A stretch of 64,000 nucleotides of DNA from Flavobacteriaceae bacterium PS02334 (GTDB taxonomy: Bacteria; Bacteroidota; Bacteroidia; Flavobacteriales; Flavobacteriaceae): positions 1-64,000 of the forward strand of contig JASCOH010000003.1 of the NCBI GenBank assembly GCA_029959295.1. The letters are read 5' to 3'. Of the stretch, positions 29,323 to 38,631 are shown piece after piece. The translations under genes and the position numbers were made by a program. Under the pieces are notes generated by a model, which saw nothing but the letters and a program-made list of their open reading frames with translations, did not search any database and was not told the DNA's origin. Numbering within the stretch: the stretch's first letter is position 1; each line of letters begins with the position of its first letter.

Positions 29323-29655
29323 TTATCCGCCGACGCGCTTTACTTTAAAGCCTTTTTCTTTTAAGATTATCATTATTTTATCGCGATAATCACCTTGAAT
29401 AATAATTGAATCGTCTTTAAAAGTACCGCCAACGCTGAGTTTTGTCTTTAGTTCTTTCGCTAAGATTTTAAAATCTTCTTCAGAACCGGTATAGCCTTCA
29501 ATTATGGTTGTAGCTTTTCCTTTCCGTTTTTCATATTTGCAGATCATCGGTTCTTTCTGTACCCAAAGTTCTTTTGGTTCAGCTGATGTTTCCTCGATTT
29601 CTTGAGAAGGTTCGTGATTTGGAAAAAGGTTTTTTAATTGGTCTTGTAAATCCAT
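29323..29655 (-). CDS. SUI1/YciH-like translation initiation factor
   Basis: The 110-aa protein has the SUI1/eIF1 fold in its C-terminal 60 residues: KGKATTIIEGYTGSEEDFKILAKELKTKLSVGGTFKDD...IQGDYRD...LKEKGFKVKRVGG. Bacterial homologues probably bind the 30S subunit. It is a single gene upstream of the repeat region. Confidence 0.9.
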   Translation of the reverse strand: MDLQDQLKNLFPNHEPSQEIEETSAEPKELWVQKEPMICKYEKRKGKATTIIEGYTGSEEDFKILAKELKTKLSVGGTFKDDSIIIQGDYRDKIMIILKEKGFKVKRVGG

Positions 29656-29700
29656 TTTTCTTGCTATAGTATATTTTGTTCGTATAAAATTATCATTTTG

Positions 29701-29888
29701 TTTTTAGGACACATATTTTGAAAAATCATTGAAATCTTTTTTTATTTTATAAATCTGTGTTGCTAAAAATTATCTATTCGTTTTTGGACACAGATTTTAA
29801 AAATTAGAAAAATCTTTTATGTGATGGTTCAATTTTTATAATTTTATAAATTTCTCGAATCTGTGTTGCTAAAAAATTTATGTATTTG
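29701..29888. repeat. Tandem ACACAGATTT / AATCTGTGTT inverted-repeat units
   Basis: Two imperfect tandem units, 29701-29780 and 29781-29888, each start near GGACACA(G/T)ATTTT and end near AATCTGTGTTGCTAAAAA (exact 18-mer at 29752-29769 and 29858-29875). Each is therefore an inverted repeat around an AT-rich middle. It is the same motif class seen at 30341 and 47139, so it is a dispersed intergenic repeat. Confidence 0.75.
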
Positions 29889-29901
29889 TCTCGAGTAATT
29901 C

Positions 29902-30297
29902 TTAAATTCTATTTTTCTTAAAATCATTTGTAAAAATTTTTCTTATAAATTGTGGATCTTTACCAAAATTTAAAACCAAGCCAATTTCGCAATCTGTTGC
30001 TTTTAAATAATTTAAAATTTGATTTTCATGAGCTTCGATTAAGTGTTCAACTGCTTTAAGTTCAAGGATTACTAAGTCATTAACAATAATATCAGGAATA
30101 TATTCTCCGACAACTTCTTTCTTATAATAGACTGTGAGTTTTTTATTGTATTCAACTTGATAACCTCTTTTTCTCAACTCTATGAGCATTGCATTTTGGT
30201 AAATTCTTTCTAGAAAACCATATCCAAGTTCATTATAAACATCATAATAAATCCCAATAATTTTTTTTGTTAATTCTTGATGCGGAAAGTTTTTCAT
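29902..30297 (-). CDS. GxxExxY family protein
   Basis: The 131-aa protein has the family signature GFLERIYQNAM near residue 27 and the acidic core IPDIIVNDLVILELKAVEHL, resembling a PD-(D/E)xK nuclease fold (Asp, then ExK). It is one of a family found scattered in Bacteroidota genomes among short repeats. A perfect 20-nt direct repeat flanks it (29848-29867 and 30341-30360). The function is unknown; no toxin, antitoxin or transposase lies beside it. Confidence 0.88.
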   Translation of the reverse strand: MKNFPHQELTKKIIGIYYDVYNELGYGFLERIYQNAMLIELRKRGYQVEYNKKLTVYYKKEVVGEYIPDIIVNDLVILELKAVEHLIEAHENQILNYLKATDCEIGLVLNFGKDPQFIRKIFTNDFKKNRI

Positions 30298-30340
30298 TTA
30301 AAATTGTGTTTGGCGTTTAAATAAATATTCTAAATTTTTT

Positions 30341-30360
30341 AAATTTCTCGAATCTGTGTT
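30341..30360. repeat. Second copy of a 20-nt direct repeat flanking the GxxExxY gene
   Basis: AAATTTCTCGAATCTGTGTT occurs exactly here and at 29848-29867, on either side of the GxxExxY gene (spacing about 493 nt). It ends in the same AATCTGTGTT motif as the neighbouring repeat units. Confidence 0.85.
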
Positions 30361-30433
30361 ACAAATTTTAAATTTAAAAATAGAAAAGACATCAAGCAAA
30401 ACTCAATGTCTTTCCAATATATAAAAGTAAAAC

Positions 30434-31384
30434 TTATTTTTTGATTAATCCCAAATCAACCAAGCGTTCATGCAAGAATTCTCCAGCAGAAATATCTTCG
30501 TATAATTTTGGATTCTCTTCATCAATACAATTTTCCAAACAATCCAAGCGCATATCGCTCACCGGATGCATAAAAAACGGAACCGAATATCTAGAAGTTC
30601 CCCACAATTCTCTCGGCGGATTGACCACTTGATGGATTGTAGATTTTAATTTGTTATTGGTGTGGCGAGAAAGCATATCGCCCACATTAATCACCAATTC
30701 GTCTGGCTCAGCAATTGCATCAATCCATTCGCCATCGTGATTTTGAACCTGCAATCCTTTTCCTTGAGCGCCCATTAAAAGCGTAATCAAGTTGATATCT
30801 CCATGTGCCGCAGCGCGAATTGCGTTTTCTGGCTCTTGCGTAATCGGCGGATAATGGATTGGTCTTAATATTGAATTTCCTTCTTTGCCAAAATCATCGA
30901 AATAAAATTCATCTAACCCTAAGTGCAAAGCCAAAGCTCTCAAAACATAAATTCCTGTTTTTTCAAGCATTTGGTACGCTTCTTTTCCAACTTGATTGAA
31001 ACGTGGCAATTCTTTAACTTCAACGTTGTCAGGATATTCTGAAGCCCATTTGGAATCTTTGTCCACATATTGTCCAAAGTGCCAAAATTCTTTCAAATCG
31101 CCTTCTTTTTTGCCTTTAGCGTGTTCTTTTCCAAAGGAAACATAACCGCGCTGTCCGCCAATTCCAGGGATTTCATAAGAATATTTGGTTTCCAGTGGAA
31201 GCGAGAAGAAGTTTCGAATCTCGCCATACAATTCATCCACCAATTTGTCATCTAAAAAATGACCTTTTAAAGCAACGAAGCCTATTTCTTCAAATGCTTT
31301 TCCGATTTCATTTACAAATTTTTGTTTACGTTTCGGGTCGCCCGAAAGGAAATCACGCAAGTCAACACTAGGAATATTTTGCAT
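30434..31384 (-). CDS. Isopenicillin N synthase family 2-oxoglutarate/Fe(II) dioxygenase
   Basis: The 316-aa protein has the 2-His-1-carboxylate triad, visible as AAHGDINLITLL (HxD) and STIHQVVNP (distal His), and the cosubstrate Arg in SRYSVPFFMHP. The N-terminal DIOX_N region is IPSVDLRDFLSGDPKRK. The substrate is unknown. Confidence 0.9.
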   Translation of the reverse strand: MQNIPSVDLRDFLSGDPKRKQKFVNEIGKAFEEIGFVALKGHFLDDKLVDELYGEIRNFFSLPLETKYSYEIPGIGGQRGYVSFGKEHAKGKKEGDLKEFWHFGQYVDKDSKWASEYPDNVEVKELPRFNQVGKEAYQMLEKTGIYVLRALALHLGLDEFYFDDFGKEGNSILRPIHYPPITQEPENAIRAAAHGDINLITLLMGAQGKGLQVQNHDGEWIDAIAEPDELVINVGDMLSRHTNNKLKSTIHQVVNPPRELWGTSRYSVPFFMHPVSDMRLDCLENCIDEENPKLYEDISAGEFLHERLVDLGLIKK

Positions 31385-31578
31385 ACTCTTTAAAAAATAG
31401 ATGTTAATAACTTTGCTAGGCTTTAAGCCTTATTATCACAAATGTATTGATTATTTTGAGAATCTAATTTCAAAAGTTATCAACAATTGAAAATTCTGTA
31501 ACATTCCACTTTTATGATGTTATTTTTTTATACTTTTGGGCGAGCTATAAAATCACGCAAACCTTTTCGTAAACTATT

Positions 31579-33555
31579 ATGAATTTCGATAGAAAAAATC
31601 TGACCAACGAGCAATTATTAGACTTATATAAAAGAATTTTAAAACCTCGATTGATTGAGGAAAAAATGCTGATCCTGATCCGTCAAGGAAAAGTTTCAAA
31701 ATGGTTTTCCGGAATCGGGCAGGAAGCAATCGCATGTGGCGTGACTGCCGTTTTGGATAAAGACGAATACATTTTGCCGATGCACAGAAACCTTGGCGTT
31801 TTCACAGGAAGAGACATTCCGTTGCACCGATTATTTTCGCAATGGCAAGGAAAAGCTAACGGATTTACCAAAGGCCGTGACCGTTCTTTCCACTTCGGAA
31901 CACAGGAATTTAAGATTATCGGAATGATTTCGCATCTAGGACCTCAACTCGGAGTTGCTGACGGAATCGCATTAGCTAACAAACTAAAGAAAAACGGAAA
32001 AGTTACTGCAGTGTTCACCGGAGAAGGAGCAACCAGTGAAGGAGATTTCCATGAAGCTTTAAATATCGCTTCCGTTTGGGAATTGCCTGTAATGTTTGTC
32101 ATCGAAAACAACGGCTACGGACTTTCAACACCAACAAACGAACAATACCGTTGCGAAAATTTAGCTGATAAAGGAATCGGTTACGGAATGGAAAGTCATA
32201 TTATAGACGGAAATAATATTTTGGAAGTTTTCAATAAACTATCCGAATTAAAAGCGTCAATGATTGAAACGCCGCGTCCCGTTTTATTAGAATTTAAAAC
32301 CTTCAGAATGCGTGGCCACGAAGAAGCCAGTGGCACCAAATATGTGCCGCAAGATTTGATGGACATGTGGGCAATCAAAGATCCGGTTGATAATTACAGA
32401 AAATATTTAAAAATAACAGATGTGCTTTCAGAAGAAGCGGATGAAGCAATTCGTGCCGAAATCAAGAAAGAAATCGATGAAAATTGGGCAATGGTTCAAG
32501 CCGAACCAGAAATTGAAGCGACTTACGAAGGAGAATTAAACGATGTTTACAAACCTTATGATTTTGAAGAATTCAATCCTTCAGAAAAAATGGTAAATAT
32601 TCGTTTAATCGATGCTATTTCGGAAAGTTTGAGACAATCGATGGAACGTCACGAAAATTTAGTAATCATGGGCCAAGATATTGCAGAATATGGCGGCGCT
32701 TTTAAAATTACTGATGGTTTCGTAGCACAATTTGGGAAAGAAAGAGTCATCAACACGCCAATCTGCGAAAGCGCCGTAGTGTCAGCAGGAATGGGACTTT
32801 CGATAAACGGACACAAAGCAATCGTAGAAATGCAATTCGCCGATTTCGTTTCCACAGGATTTAATCCAATTGTAAATCTTTTGGCAAAATCACATTACCG
32901 CTGGTTAGAAAATGCTGATGTTGTTGTCAGAATGCCTTGCGGTGGCGGTACTCAAGCAGGTCCATTTCATTCACAGACAAATGAAGCTTGGTTTACCAAA
33001 ACGCCAGGTTTGAAAGTTGTTTATCCAGCTTTTCCTTATGATGCAAAAGGACTTTTAAATTCTTCAATCAATGACCCGAATCCGGTGCTGTTTTTTGAGC
33101 ACAAGCAATTGTACAGAAGTGTTTACCAAGACGTGCCAAAAGATTATTACACTTTGCCGTTAGGAAAAGCTTCTCTATTAAGAGAAGGAAAAGACGTCAC
33201 GATCATTGCTTTCGGTGCCGCAGTGCATTGGGCTTTAGATACGCTAGCGAAAAATACTGAGATTTCTGCAGATTTATTAGATTTGAGAACGTTGCAGCCT
33301 TTAGATACCGAAGCTATTTTTACTTCCGTGAGAAAAACAGGAAAGGTAATCATCTTGCAGGAAGATACTATGTTTGGCGGTATTGCCAGCGATATTTCCG
33401 CAATGATTATGGAAGAATGCTTTCAATATCTTGACGGGCCGGTAAAACGAGTGGCGAGTTTAGATTCTCCAATTCCGTTTACAAAAGCGCTCGAAGATCA
33501 GTTTTTAAGCAAAGGCCGATTTGAAGACGCCTTGAAAGAATTACTAGCTTATTAA
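31579..33555 (+). CDS. Fused E1 alpha/beta subunits of a 2-oxoacid (branched-chain type) dehydrogenase
   Basis: The 658-aa protein has the alpha half (1-330) with the TPP site FTGEGATSEGDFHEALN...FVIENNGYG and phosphorylation-loop-like RGHEEASGT. The beta half (340-658) has QDIAEYGGAFK, TPICESAVVSAGMG and CGGGTQAGPFHSQ. It decarboxylates a 2-oxoacid with TPP and passes the acyl group to E2 lipoyl protein. E2 and E3 are not adjacent, so the substrate (branched-chain oxoacids most likely) is inferred. Confidence 0.92.
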   Translation: MNFDRKNLTNEQLLDLYKRILKPRLIEEKMLILIRQGKVSKWFSGIGQEAIACGVTAVLDKDEYILPMHRNLGVFTGRDIPLHRLFSQWQGKANGFTKGRDRSFHFGTQEFKIIGMISHLGPQLGVADGIALANKLKKNGKVTAVFTGEGATSEGDFHEALNIASVWELPVMFVIENNGYGLSTPTNEQYRCENLADKGIGYGMESHIIDGNNILEVFNKLSELKASMIETPRPVLLEFKTFRMRGHEEASGTKYVPQDLMDMWAIKDPVDNYRKYLKITDVLSEEADEAIRAEIKKEIDENWAMVQAEPEIEATYEGELNDVYKPYDFEEFNPSEKMVNIRLIDAISESLRQSMERHENLVIMGQDIAEYGGAFKITDGFVAQFGKERVINTPICESAVVSAGMGLSINGHKAIVEMQFADFVSTGFNPIVNLLAKSHYRWLENADVVVRMPCGGGTQAGPFHSQTNEAWFTKTPGLKVVYPAFPYDAKGLLNSSINDPNPVLFFEHKQLYRSVYQDVPKDYYTLPLGKASLLREGKDVTIIAFGAAVHWALDTLAKNTEISADLLDLRTLQPLDTEAIFTSVRKTGKVIILQEDTMFGGIASDISAMIMEECFQYLDGPVKRVASLDSPIPFTKALEDQFLSKGRFEDALKELLAY

Positions 33556-33578
33556 TTTACAATTCAATTATACTCACG

Positions 33579-33609
33579 AATCCCGATGAAATCCTCATCG
33601 GGATTTTTT
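33579..33609 (+). terminator. Rho-independent terminator
   Basis: An 11-bp stem (AATCCCGATGA / TCATCGGGATT) with a 5-nt loop and a T-run lies 24 nt behind the E1 fusion gene. Confidence 0.92.
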
Positions 33610-33848
33610 ATTTCAACCAATATTCATGGAGAGGGCTCACATTGCTGCCGTAAACAGCAGTAACAAATCTATCAAACTTCTTATAGCAACTGGGGAATTG
33701 TGTCCAAAACTGTGTAGCAATTCCACAAAATTATAGTGTAGAAACCATCTAAAACACCGCAAACAGGCCTTTTTCTGCAATGGCACGGCAGTTGCTTTTC
33801 ATATCAAGACTCAAAAAAAAAAACAAACCACCAAATAAGACAAACGAT

Positions 33849-35312
33849 ATGAAAGGCGAAACAATTACTTCTAATGAATTCTACAACGCAGAAAATGAAG
33901 CACGCATTGACGAGCAAGTTTTAAATAATTTTATTCTCAGAATAAACAGGCTCATCTTTAAACAGACTTTTTTAAACAGCGCTTTTGCCAGAATAGACAA
34001 ATTAAATGCTTTAGTGCTTTTAGGCACATTCGCGCTCCTTTTTGGTGGGGCTTACCTTGCATATGAACTTCAGGCAGAATTCGAGCAGTTCAATCTCGAC
34101 AGAATGAATTCTACCATAGGATTCTCTTTTATGATTCTTGCCGGAGCACTGCTGTTATTTAAGGTGGCTTTCTTCCTTTACAATGTATACTTATATTTCA
34201 AATACAAGCCGATTGAATCCGTAAGCGATGAACAACTGCCAACAGTTACAGTAATCGTTCCAGCTTACAACGAAGGAAAATTAGTTTGGGACACGTTATT
34301 GAGCATCGCTGCAAGTGATTTTCCAGAACAAAAACTGCAATTATTAGCCATTGATGACGGAAGCAAAGACGACACTTGGTACTGGATACAAGAAGCTAAG
34401 AAAAGGCTAGGCGACCGATTGGCCATCTTCCAACAGCCAGAAAACAAAGGAAAACGCCATGCACTTTACCGTGGTTTTAATATCGGAACCGGAGAAATCT
34501 TCGTAACAATCGACAGCGATTCCATCGTAAAACCAGATACCTTAAGAAACCTGGTTTCGCCATTCGTTACGAATGAAAACTGTGGTGCCGTTGCCGGAAA
34601 CGTACAAGTCTTGAACAACAAGCAAGCCATGCTTCCAAAAATGCTGAATGTGAGTTTCGTAATGAGTTTCGAGTTCATCCGTTCGGTAGAAAGCATGTTA
34701 GGAACCGTGCTTTGTACTCCCGGAGCTTTAGCGGCTTACCGCAGTTCGGCAGTTTTCAAATGCCTGCCAGAATGGATCAACCAAACCTTCATGGGTCAGC
34801 CGTCTGACATCGGGGAAGACCGCGCCATGACCAACATGATCTTGAAACAAGGAAAGCAAGTCTTGTTCCAAAGAAACTCTTACGTTTTGACAAACGTTCC
34901 AGAAACCTACACAGGCCTATATAAAATGTTCATCAGATGGGGAAGAAGCAACGTTCGTGAAAACCTGATGATGGCAAAATTCGTCTTCACCAACTTTAGA
35001 AAAGAAGCAAAAGCAGGCGCAAGATTGTTATACATCAACCAATTCCTGTCCATCGCCATGGCTTACCCGTTCTTGCTGTTCATGCTGTTTTTCGTGGCCA
35101 TGCATCCCGTGTTATTCATCAGCTCCACGTTTGCCGGAATTTTGATAGCCTCAAGCTTCCCCGTATTGTTTTATGCAAAACGACATGGCTTTTCAGAATC
35201 AGTATGGGCTTACACCTATAGTATCTTATACACCTTCGGATTGTTCTGGATCATGCCTTATGCCATTGCAACAGCCGGAAAAAGAGGCTGGCTGACAAGA
35301 GAGCTTTCTTAA
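33849..35312 (+). CDS. Membrane-bound family 2 glycosyltransferase (hyaluronan synthase-like)
   Basis: The protein has 487 aa from the ATG at 33849 (MKGETITSNEF). It has two N-terminal TM segments, then a GT2 domain with VTVIVPAYNEGKLVW, LAIDDGSKDDTW, FVTIDSDSIV and the acceptor motif ED in GEDRAMTN, followed by RWGRSNVRE (QxxRW-like) and three or four C-terminal TM segments. It probably makes or extends an extracellular polysaccharide. The frame is also open to 33780, but 33849 has the more natural start context. Confidence 0.88.
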   Translation: MKGETITSNEFYNAENEARIDEQVLNNFILRINRLIFKQTFLNSAFARIDKLNALVLLGTFALLFGGAYLAYELQAEFEQFNLDRMNSTIGFSFMILAGALLLFKVAFFLYNVYLYFKYKPIESVSDEQLPTVTVIVPAYNEGKLVWDTLLSIAASDFPEQKLQLLAIDDGSKDDTWYWIQEAKKRLGDRLAIFQQPENKGKRHALYRGFNIGTGEIFVTIDSDSIVKPDTLRNLVSPFVTNENCGAVAGNVQVLNNKQAMLPKMLNVSFVMSFEFIRSVESMLGTVLCTPGALAAYRSSAVFKCLPEWINQTFMGQPSDIGEDRAMTNMILKQGKQVLFQRNSYVLTNVPETYTGLYKMFIRWGRSNVRENLMMAKFVFTNFRKEAKAGARLLYINQFLSIAMAYPFLLFMLFFVAMHPVLFISSTFAGILIASSFPVLFYAKRHGFSESVWAYTYSILYTFGLFWIMPYAIATAGKRGWLTRELS

Positions 35313-35335
35313 AAGTTAATTATTCAATTATATAG

Positions 35336-35370
35336 AAATCCAAGATGGGAAACTGTCTTGGATTTTTTTT
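35336..35370 (+). terminator. Rho-independent terminator
   Basis: A 10-bp stem (AAATCCAAGA / TCTTGGATTT) with a 10-nt loop and a T-run lies 24 nt behind the glycosyltransferase gene. Confidence 0.85.
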
Positions 35371-35414
35371 GTTTATTGTAGAGTTGGTTGTACAATTAAC
35401 TATATATCAAAATT

Positions 35415-38066
35415 TTAGATTCCATATATTTTTTGTCTTTGTATAAAAGCACTTTTTCCTCCTTCAAGTATTTCACAACATATACTTCTTGTTTCGACTC
35501 TATCAATTGATCCCGAGCTAATTACATGAGACAAGATATTTGTACTTTTTAATGGAATAATTAGTTCGGCATCACCAAGAACAGCTATATTAGGATTATG
35601 TGTAACAATAATGACTTGTCTTTTTTCTTTAATCTTTCTCAAGTTCTTAACAATAGTCTTAAATATAAATTCGCTATCTAGGTTGTCTTCAGGTTGATCA
35701 ATTATTAATGGTTTATTACTCTTAGAAAGCATTAAAATCCCTAACATTATTGATTGTTGTTGTCCTAAAGATAGTTGAGAAATAAGTTTAGTATTTCTTA
35801 TCATTTTTCCAGTTCCATCATCATAAATTTTTGTCACTTTAATTGATGGTAAATCTTCAAATTCTAATGTTTCAAAATCTTCATAAACGGAGTCTTTTAA
35901 ACATTTTGCAAATATATTTTCAATATCAAAATCAGAAAATATTCTATTCCCATTTTCATCTACAATAGTTTGCAACAAAGATTTATTCTTTTTTTTGCAT
36001 ACGTCAACGAATTCTAAAGGGCTAAGCTTTTCTGCTATAAATTTTGACCTTGATACCTGGCTAGTTCGCCATTCCATAACACTCTTTAAAGAGTTTTCAA
36101 AGTTTGGGGAATAATTTCCCTTATCATATTTAACATTAATGAATAAGCCTTCCATAACATTTTTTAAATTTTCATTTATTGTTATGGCAAAAGCATATCG
36201 TAAATTATAAATTTTATTTTTTAACTCACTTCTAGAAGCAATAAAAATTTTCCTTTCTTTTTCTAATTCTAGTAAACGTTTTTCATCATTTTCAAGTTTC
36301 TTAACTTTTTCTTCAAGTTCAATAATATCTATAGAAATTTGATTAATCTTTCCTAAGTCAAAAGGTATTCCCATTGCTTCAAATTCTACTTTTTTTTCAT
36401 CGATTTTAGCTTGGATAGCCTTTTCCTTTTCAGACCATTTTCCTAATTCAATTTTTAATTCTTCGACCTTTGCTGTTAAAGATGTATTTAATTCTTGAGA
36501 TTTAGATGAAACTATAATAGAAAATTCATCTATAATGCTCTTAACTCTAGTTAGATAATCTTTTCCAACAACAATTTCATTATCGTCTAAATTTGCTATA
36601 TTCTCAAAAATTTCTTTACCATCTAGTATTTTTCGGTAAGTATCAATTAATTCCTTTAAATTATTAACTAATTTATTTCTTAATTGTCTTTCATTAATTA
36701 AAGCATTTTGATAGGTTACAATTTCACCTGCATTTTCTTTTTTTAAATTTGCTAATTTACTTTTAACGTTATTCAAAGCTCTCTTAGTTTCATCTAAGCT
36801 TAAAAGTTCCAACCTTATTTTAGTGCACTCACTTTGATTCGCTAATAATTTTTCAATAATGTCTTTTTCTTGATATTTTATAGAGTTAAAGTCAATAAAA
36901 TCATCTAAAAAATTTATTAAAACTTGAGGGTTTGTATCACTATGCTGAATTGTTTCTGCAGTATCACCTTGACCAAAACTTTCAATTTCAACTTGGTTTA
37001 TACCTTCTGTAGGATCAGTAATATTTGTACAATATCCATTTTTCTCTCTACCAAATTCAATTATTTGTCCAACTTCATCCATGTATTGCAAAGAAATGTT
37101 TTGTGGCCAAACTTCTGAATTAACAACTCTGGAATTTGAATTATTACCAGTACCTTCTCTAATAGTTTCAAGTAGGGTTGATTTGCCAGCTCCTCGGCTA
37201 CCAATAATACAAGTTAAATTAGGACTTAATTCTATGTCTATTCCATCTAATAGTCCGCCATGTAATTTTATAGATTTAATTTGTGGTCGCATTTCTGGTA
37301 TAAAATCTTCTAATCTAATTCTTGATTCAGGACTCAGTAGAGCAATTTTAAAAGAATGAAAATTAAGTTCGTCAACTTTAATTCTGGTTAATTTTTTTTC
37401 TCCTTCTGCATTTGTTCCAAGTTTACCTATAGTATGAGAATCCGACGACATTAATTTCGCTAAATTATAATCAGAATCGAAAGATAATTTTGTTCTGCGG
37501 TCGTTTATCAATTTTTTTCTATTATCATCTGTATCATCGTCTGTATAAAGAATAGAATTTGTTTTATTAGTTATTTCTAAACCTAACAAATTTGGATTAC
37601 ATAATATTTCTCCCATCTGTGGACCAAATCTGTTAATTGTTTTTTCAAATCCGGATGTAAGTTCAATATGTGCTAAAACACCAAAACCACCATATGTTCC
37701 GGCTAGATTTAAACAATTTATTATACCTTCTTGAGTCAATTCTTTATTTTCAGAAATTGTTAATTTTCCAAAAAAATCTCTAAGGCTTTTACTTGTTTCA
37801 AAATAGAGTAAAAGATGTCCTTGTGTTGTAGTAACTTCGATTCCAGGAATTACGAGGATATCTTTTTGTTCAGCATATTTTATTGCCAAATCAGAATTAC
37901 CAATTTCATTATGATCAGTGATGCTAATAATACTTAATCCTTTTTCTATTGCTACATCCACTATATTTTGTGGTGTCATTTGTTCATCCTTAACATCATA
38001 AGATCCATAATCTCCAAATGAATGTATATGTAAATCTGCTCTTAAAAATTTAGCACCTTTGCTCAT
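35415..38066 (-). CDS. TrlF-type PHP phosphoesterase fused to SMC/AAA-like ATPase
   Basis: The 883-aa protein has an N-terminal PHP domain with metal motifs DLHIHSFGDYGS, SITDHNEIG, IPGIEVTTTQGH, LAHIEL and SSDSHTIG. The ATPase has Walker A GSRGAGKSTLLE near 290, a long coiled-coil at 410-640, signature SLGQQQSIMLG, Walker B PLIIDQPEDNLD and H-loop IVTHNPN. PHP plus SMC-ATPase proteins (TrlF family; the Ppl defence protein has this architecture) are associated with anti-phage defence and tRNA or nucleic acid cleavage. Neighbours are an intrinsic terminator and a DUF2188 gene, not a known defence partner. Confidence 0.88.
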   Translation of the reverse strand: MSKGAKFLRADLHIHSFGDYGSYDVKDEQMTPQNIVDVAIEKGLSIISITDHNEIGNSDLAIKYAEQKDILVIPGIEVTTTQGHLLLYFETSKSLRDFFGKLTISENKELTQEGIINCLNLAGTYGGFGVLAHIELTSGFEKTINRFGPQMGEILCNPNLLGLEITNKTNSILYTDDDTDDNRKKLINDRRTKLSFDSDYNLAKLMSSDSHTIGKLGTNAEGEKKLTRIKVDELNFHSFKIALLSPESRIRLEDFIPEMRPQIKSIKLHGGLLDGIDIELSPNLTCIIGSRGAGKSTLLETIREGTGNNSNSRVVNSEVWPQNISLQYMDEVGQIIEFGREKNGYCTNITDPTEGINQVEIESFGQGDTAETIQHSDTNPQVLINFLDDFIDFNSIKYQEKDIIEKLLANQSECTKIRLELLSLDETKRALNNVKSKLANLKKENAGEIVTYQNALINERQLRNKLVNNLKELIDTYRKILDGKEIFENIANLDDNEIVVGKDYLTRVKSIIDEFSIIVSSKSQELNTSLTAKVEELKIELGKWSEKEKAIQAKIDEKKVEFEAMGIPFDLGKINQISIDIIELEEKVKKLENDEKRLLELEKERKIFIASRSELKNKIYNLRYAFAITINENLKNVMEGLFINVKYDKGNYSPNFENSLKSVMEWRTSQVSRSKFIAEKLSPLEFVDVCKKKNKSLLQTIVDENGNRIFSDFDIENIFAKCLKDSVYEDFETLEFEDLPSIKVTKIYDDGTGKMIRNTKLISQLSLGQQQSIMLGILMLSKSNKPLIIDQPEDNLDSEFIFKTIVKNLRKIKEKRQVIIVTHNPNIAVLGDAELIIPLKSTNILSHVISSGSIDRVETRSICCEILEGGKSAFIQRQKIYGI

Positions 38067-38095
38067 ATATTTTGTTATTTATAATTTAGATTAAA

Positions 38096-38120
38096 AAGCC
38101 TGCCCTAAAAGAGCAGGCTT
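38096..38120 (-). terminator. Rho-independent terminator between DUF2188 and TrlF-like genes
   Basis: An 8-bp stem (AAGCCTGC / GCAGGCTT) has a 9-nt loop. The minus strand continues into TTTAAT after the stem. It suggests that the TrlF-like gene is transcribed separately from the DUF2188 gene or by read-through. Confidence 0.75.
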
Positions 38121-38129
38121 AGATATTTT

Positions 38130-38351
38130 TTATCCTTTAGGAGGATGTGGATCATTTCCATAGCTATCTCTAGCACGGATTTGTCCATTTGGTCGATGGA
38201 TAAATAATTCAGATTCTTGATTTTTAGCAATTTCACGACCAATTTGAATTGCTTCTTTTTGAGTACTCACTACTCTCGTAGCTTTTTCATTTCCGGCACC
38301 TTTGACAGCAAAGCCATCTTTATGAGGTACAACATGTTGATTTTTTCCCAT
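38130..38351 (-). CDS. DUF2188 domain protein
   Basis: The 73-aa protein is a typical DUF2188 (YdfB-like) unit: QHVVPHKDGFAVKGAGNEKAT, EAIQIGREIAKNQESELFIHRPNGQI and a C-terminal YGNDPHPPKG. The family is small, basic and of unknown function, often in accessory regions. It is followed by a terminator. Confidence 0.85.
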   Translation of the reverse strand: MGKNQHVVPHKDGFAVKGAGNEKATRVVSTQKEAIQIGREIAKNQESELFIHRPNGQIRARDSYGNDPHPPKG

Positions 38352-38420
38352 CTGTTTTTATTTAGGGAGAGTCCAAACTTTATCGGTATTGGATTACACC
38401 GAAAAAGGATTGTTAAAAAA

Positions 38421-38451
38421 TTTGATAGTATGTAATTTAATATTACATTTG
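38421..38451 (+). promoter_or_regulatory. Bacteroidota sigma-A type promoter
   Basis: TTTG at 38421-38424, a 19-nt spacer and TACATTTG at 38444-38451 match the TTTG-N19-TAnnTTTG consensus exactly. Transcription would start about 6-8 nt later and run rightward into 38458-38680, where there is no ordinary gene. Confidence 0.8.
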
Positions 38452-38556
38452 CACGCTCTAAAGAATGAATCTCCTTTTTAAGAATTCATATCGAATTTAA
38501 TCCACTGTAAGAGGTTTTGGATTAAATCTTTAACAACTTTCATATAGACAATCTCT

Positions 38557-38631
38557 ATGCCAGCATACTTAGTATTTCAGAGTATCGATGAAATGCAAAT
38601 AAAGCCGATGAACTACACTATTACGATATAG
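38557..38631 (+). CDS. Possible 24-codon small ORF / leader peptide
   Basis: ATG at 38557 to TAG at 38631 encodes MPAYLVFQSIDEMQIKPMNY plus four residues (TITI). It lies about 100 nt behind a consensus promoter, and its stop overlaps the first arm of a two-way hairpin. Upstream are two small hairpins (AATGAAT/ATTCAT and ATTTAATCCA/TGGATTAAAT). It is either a leader peptide or part of an untranslated RNA. Confidence 0.35.
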   Translation: MPAYLVFQSIDEMQIKPMNYTITI

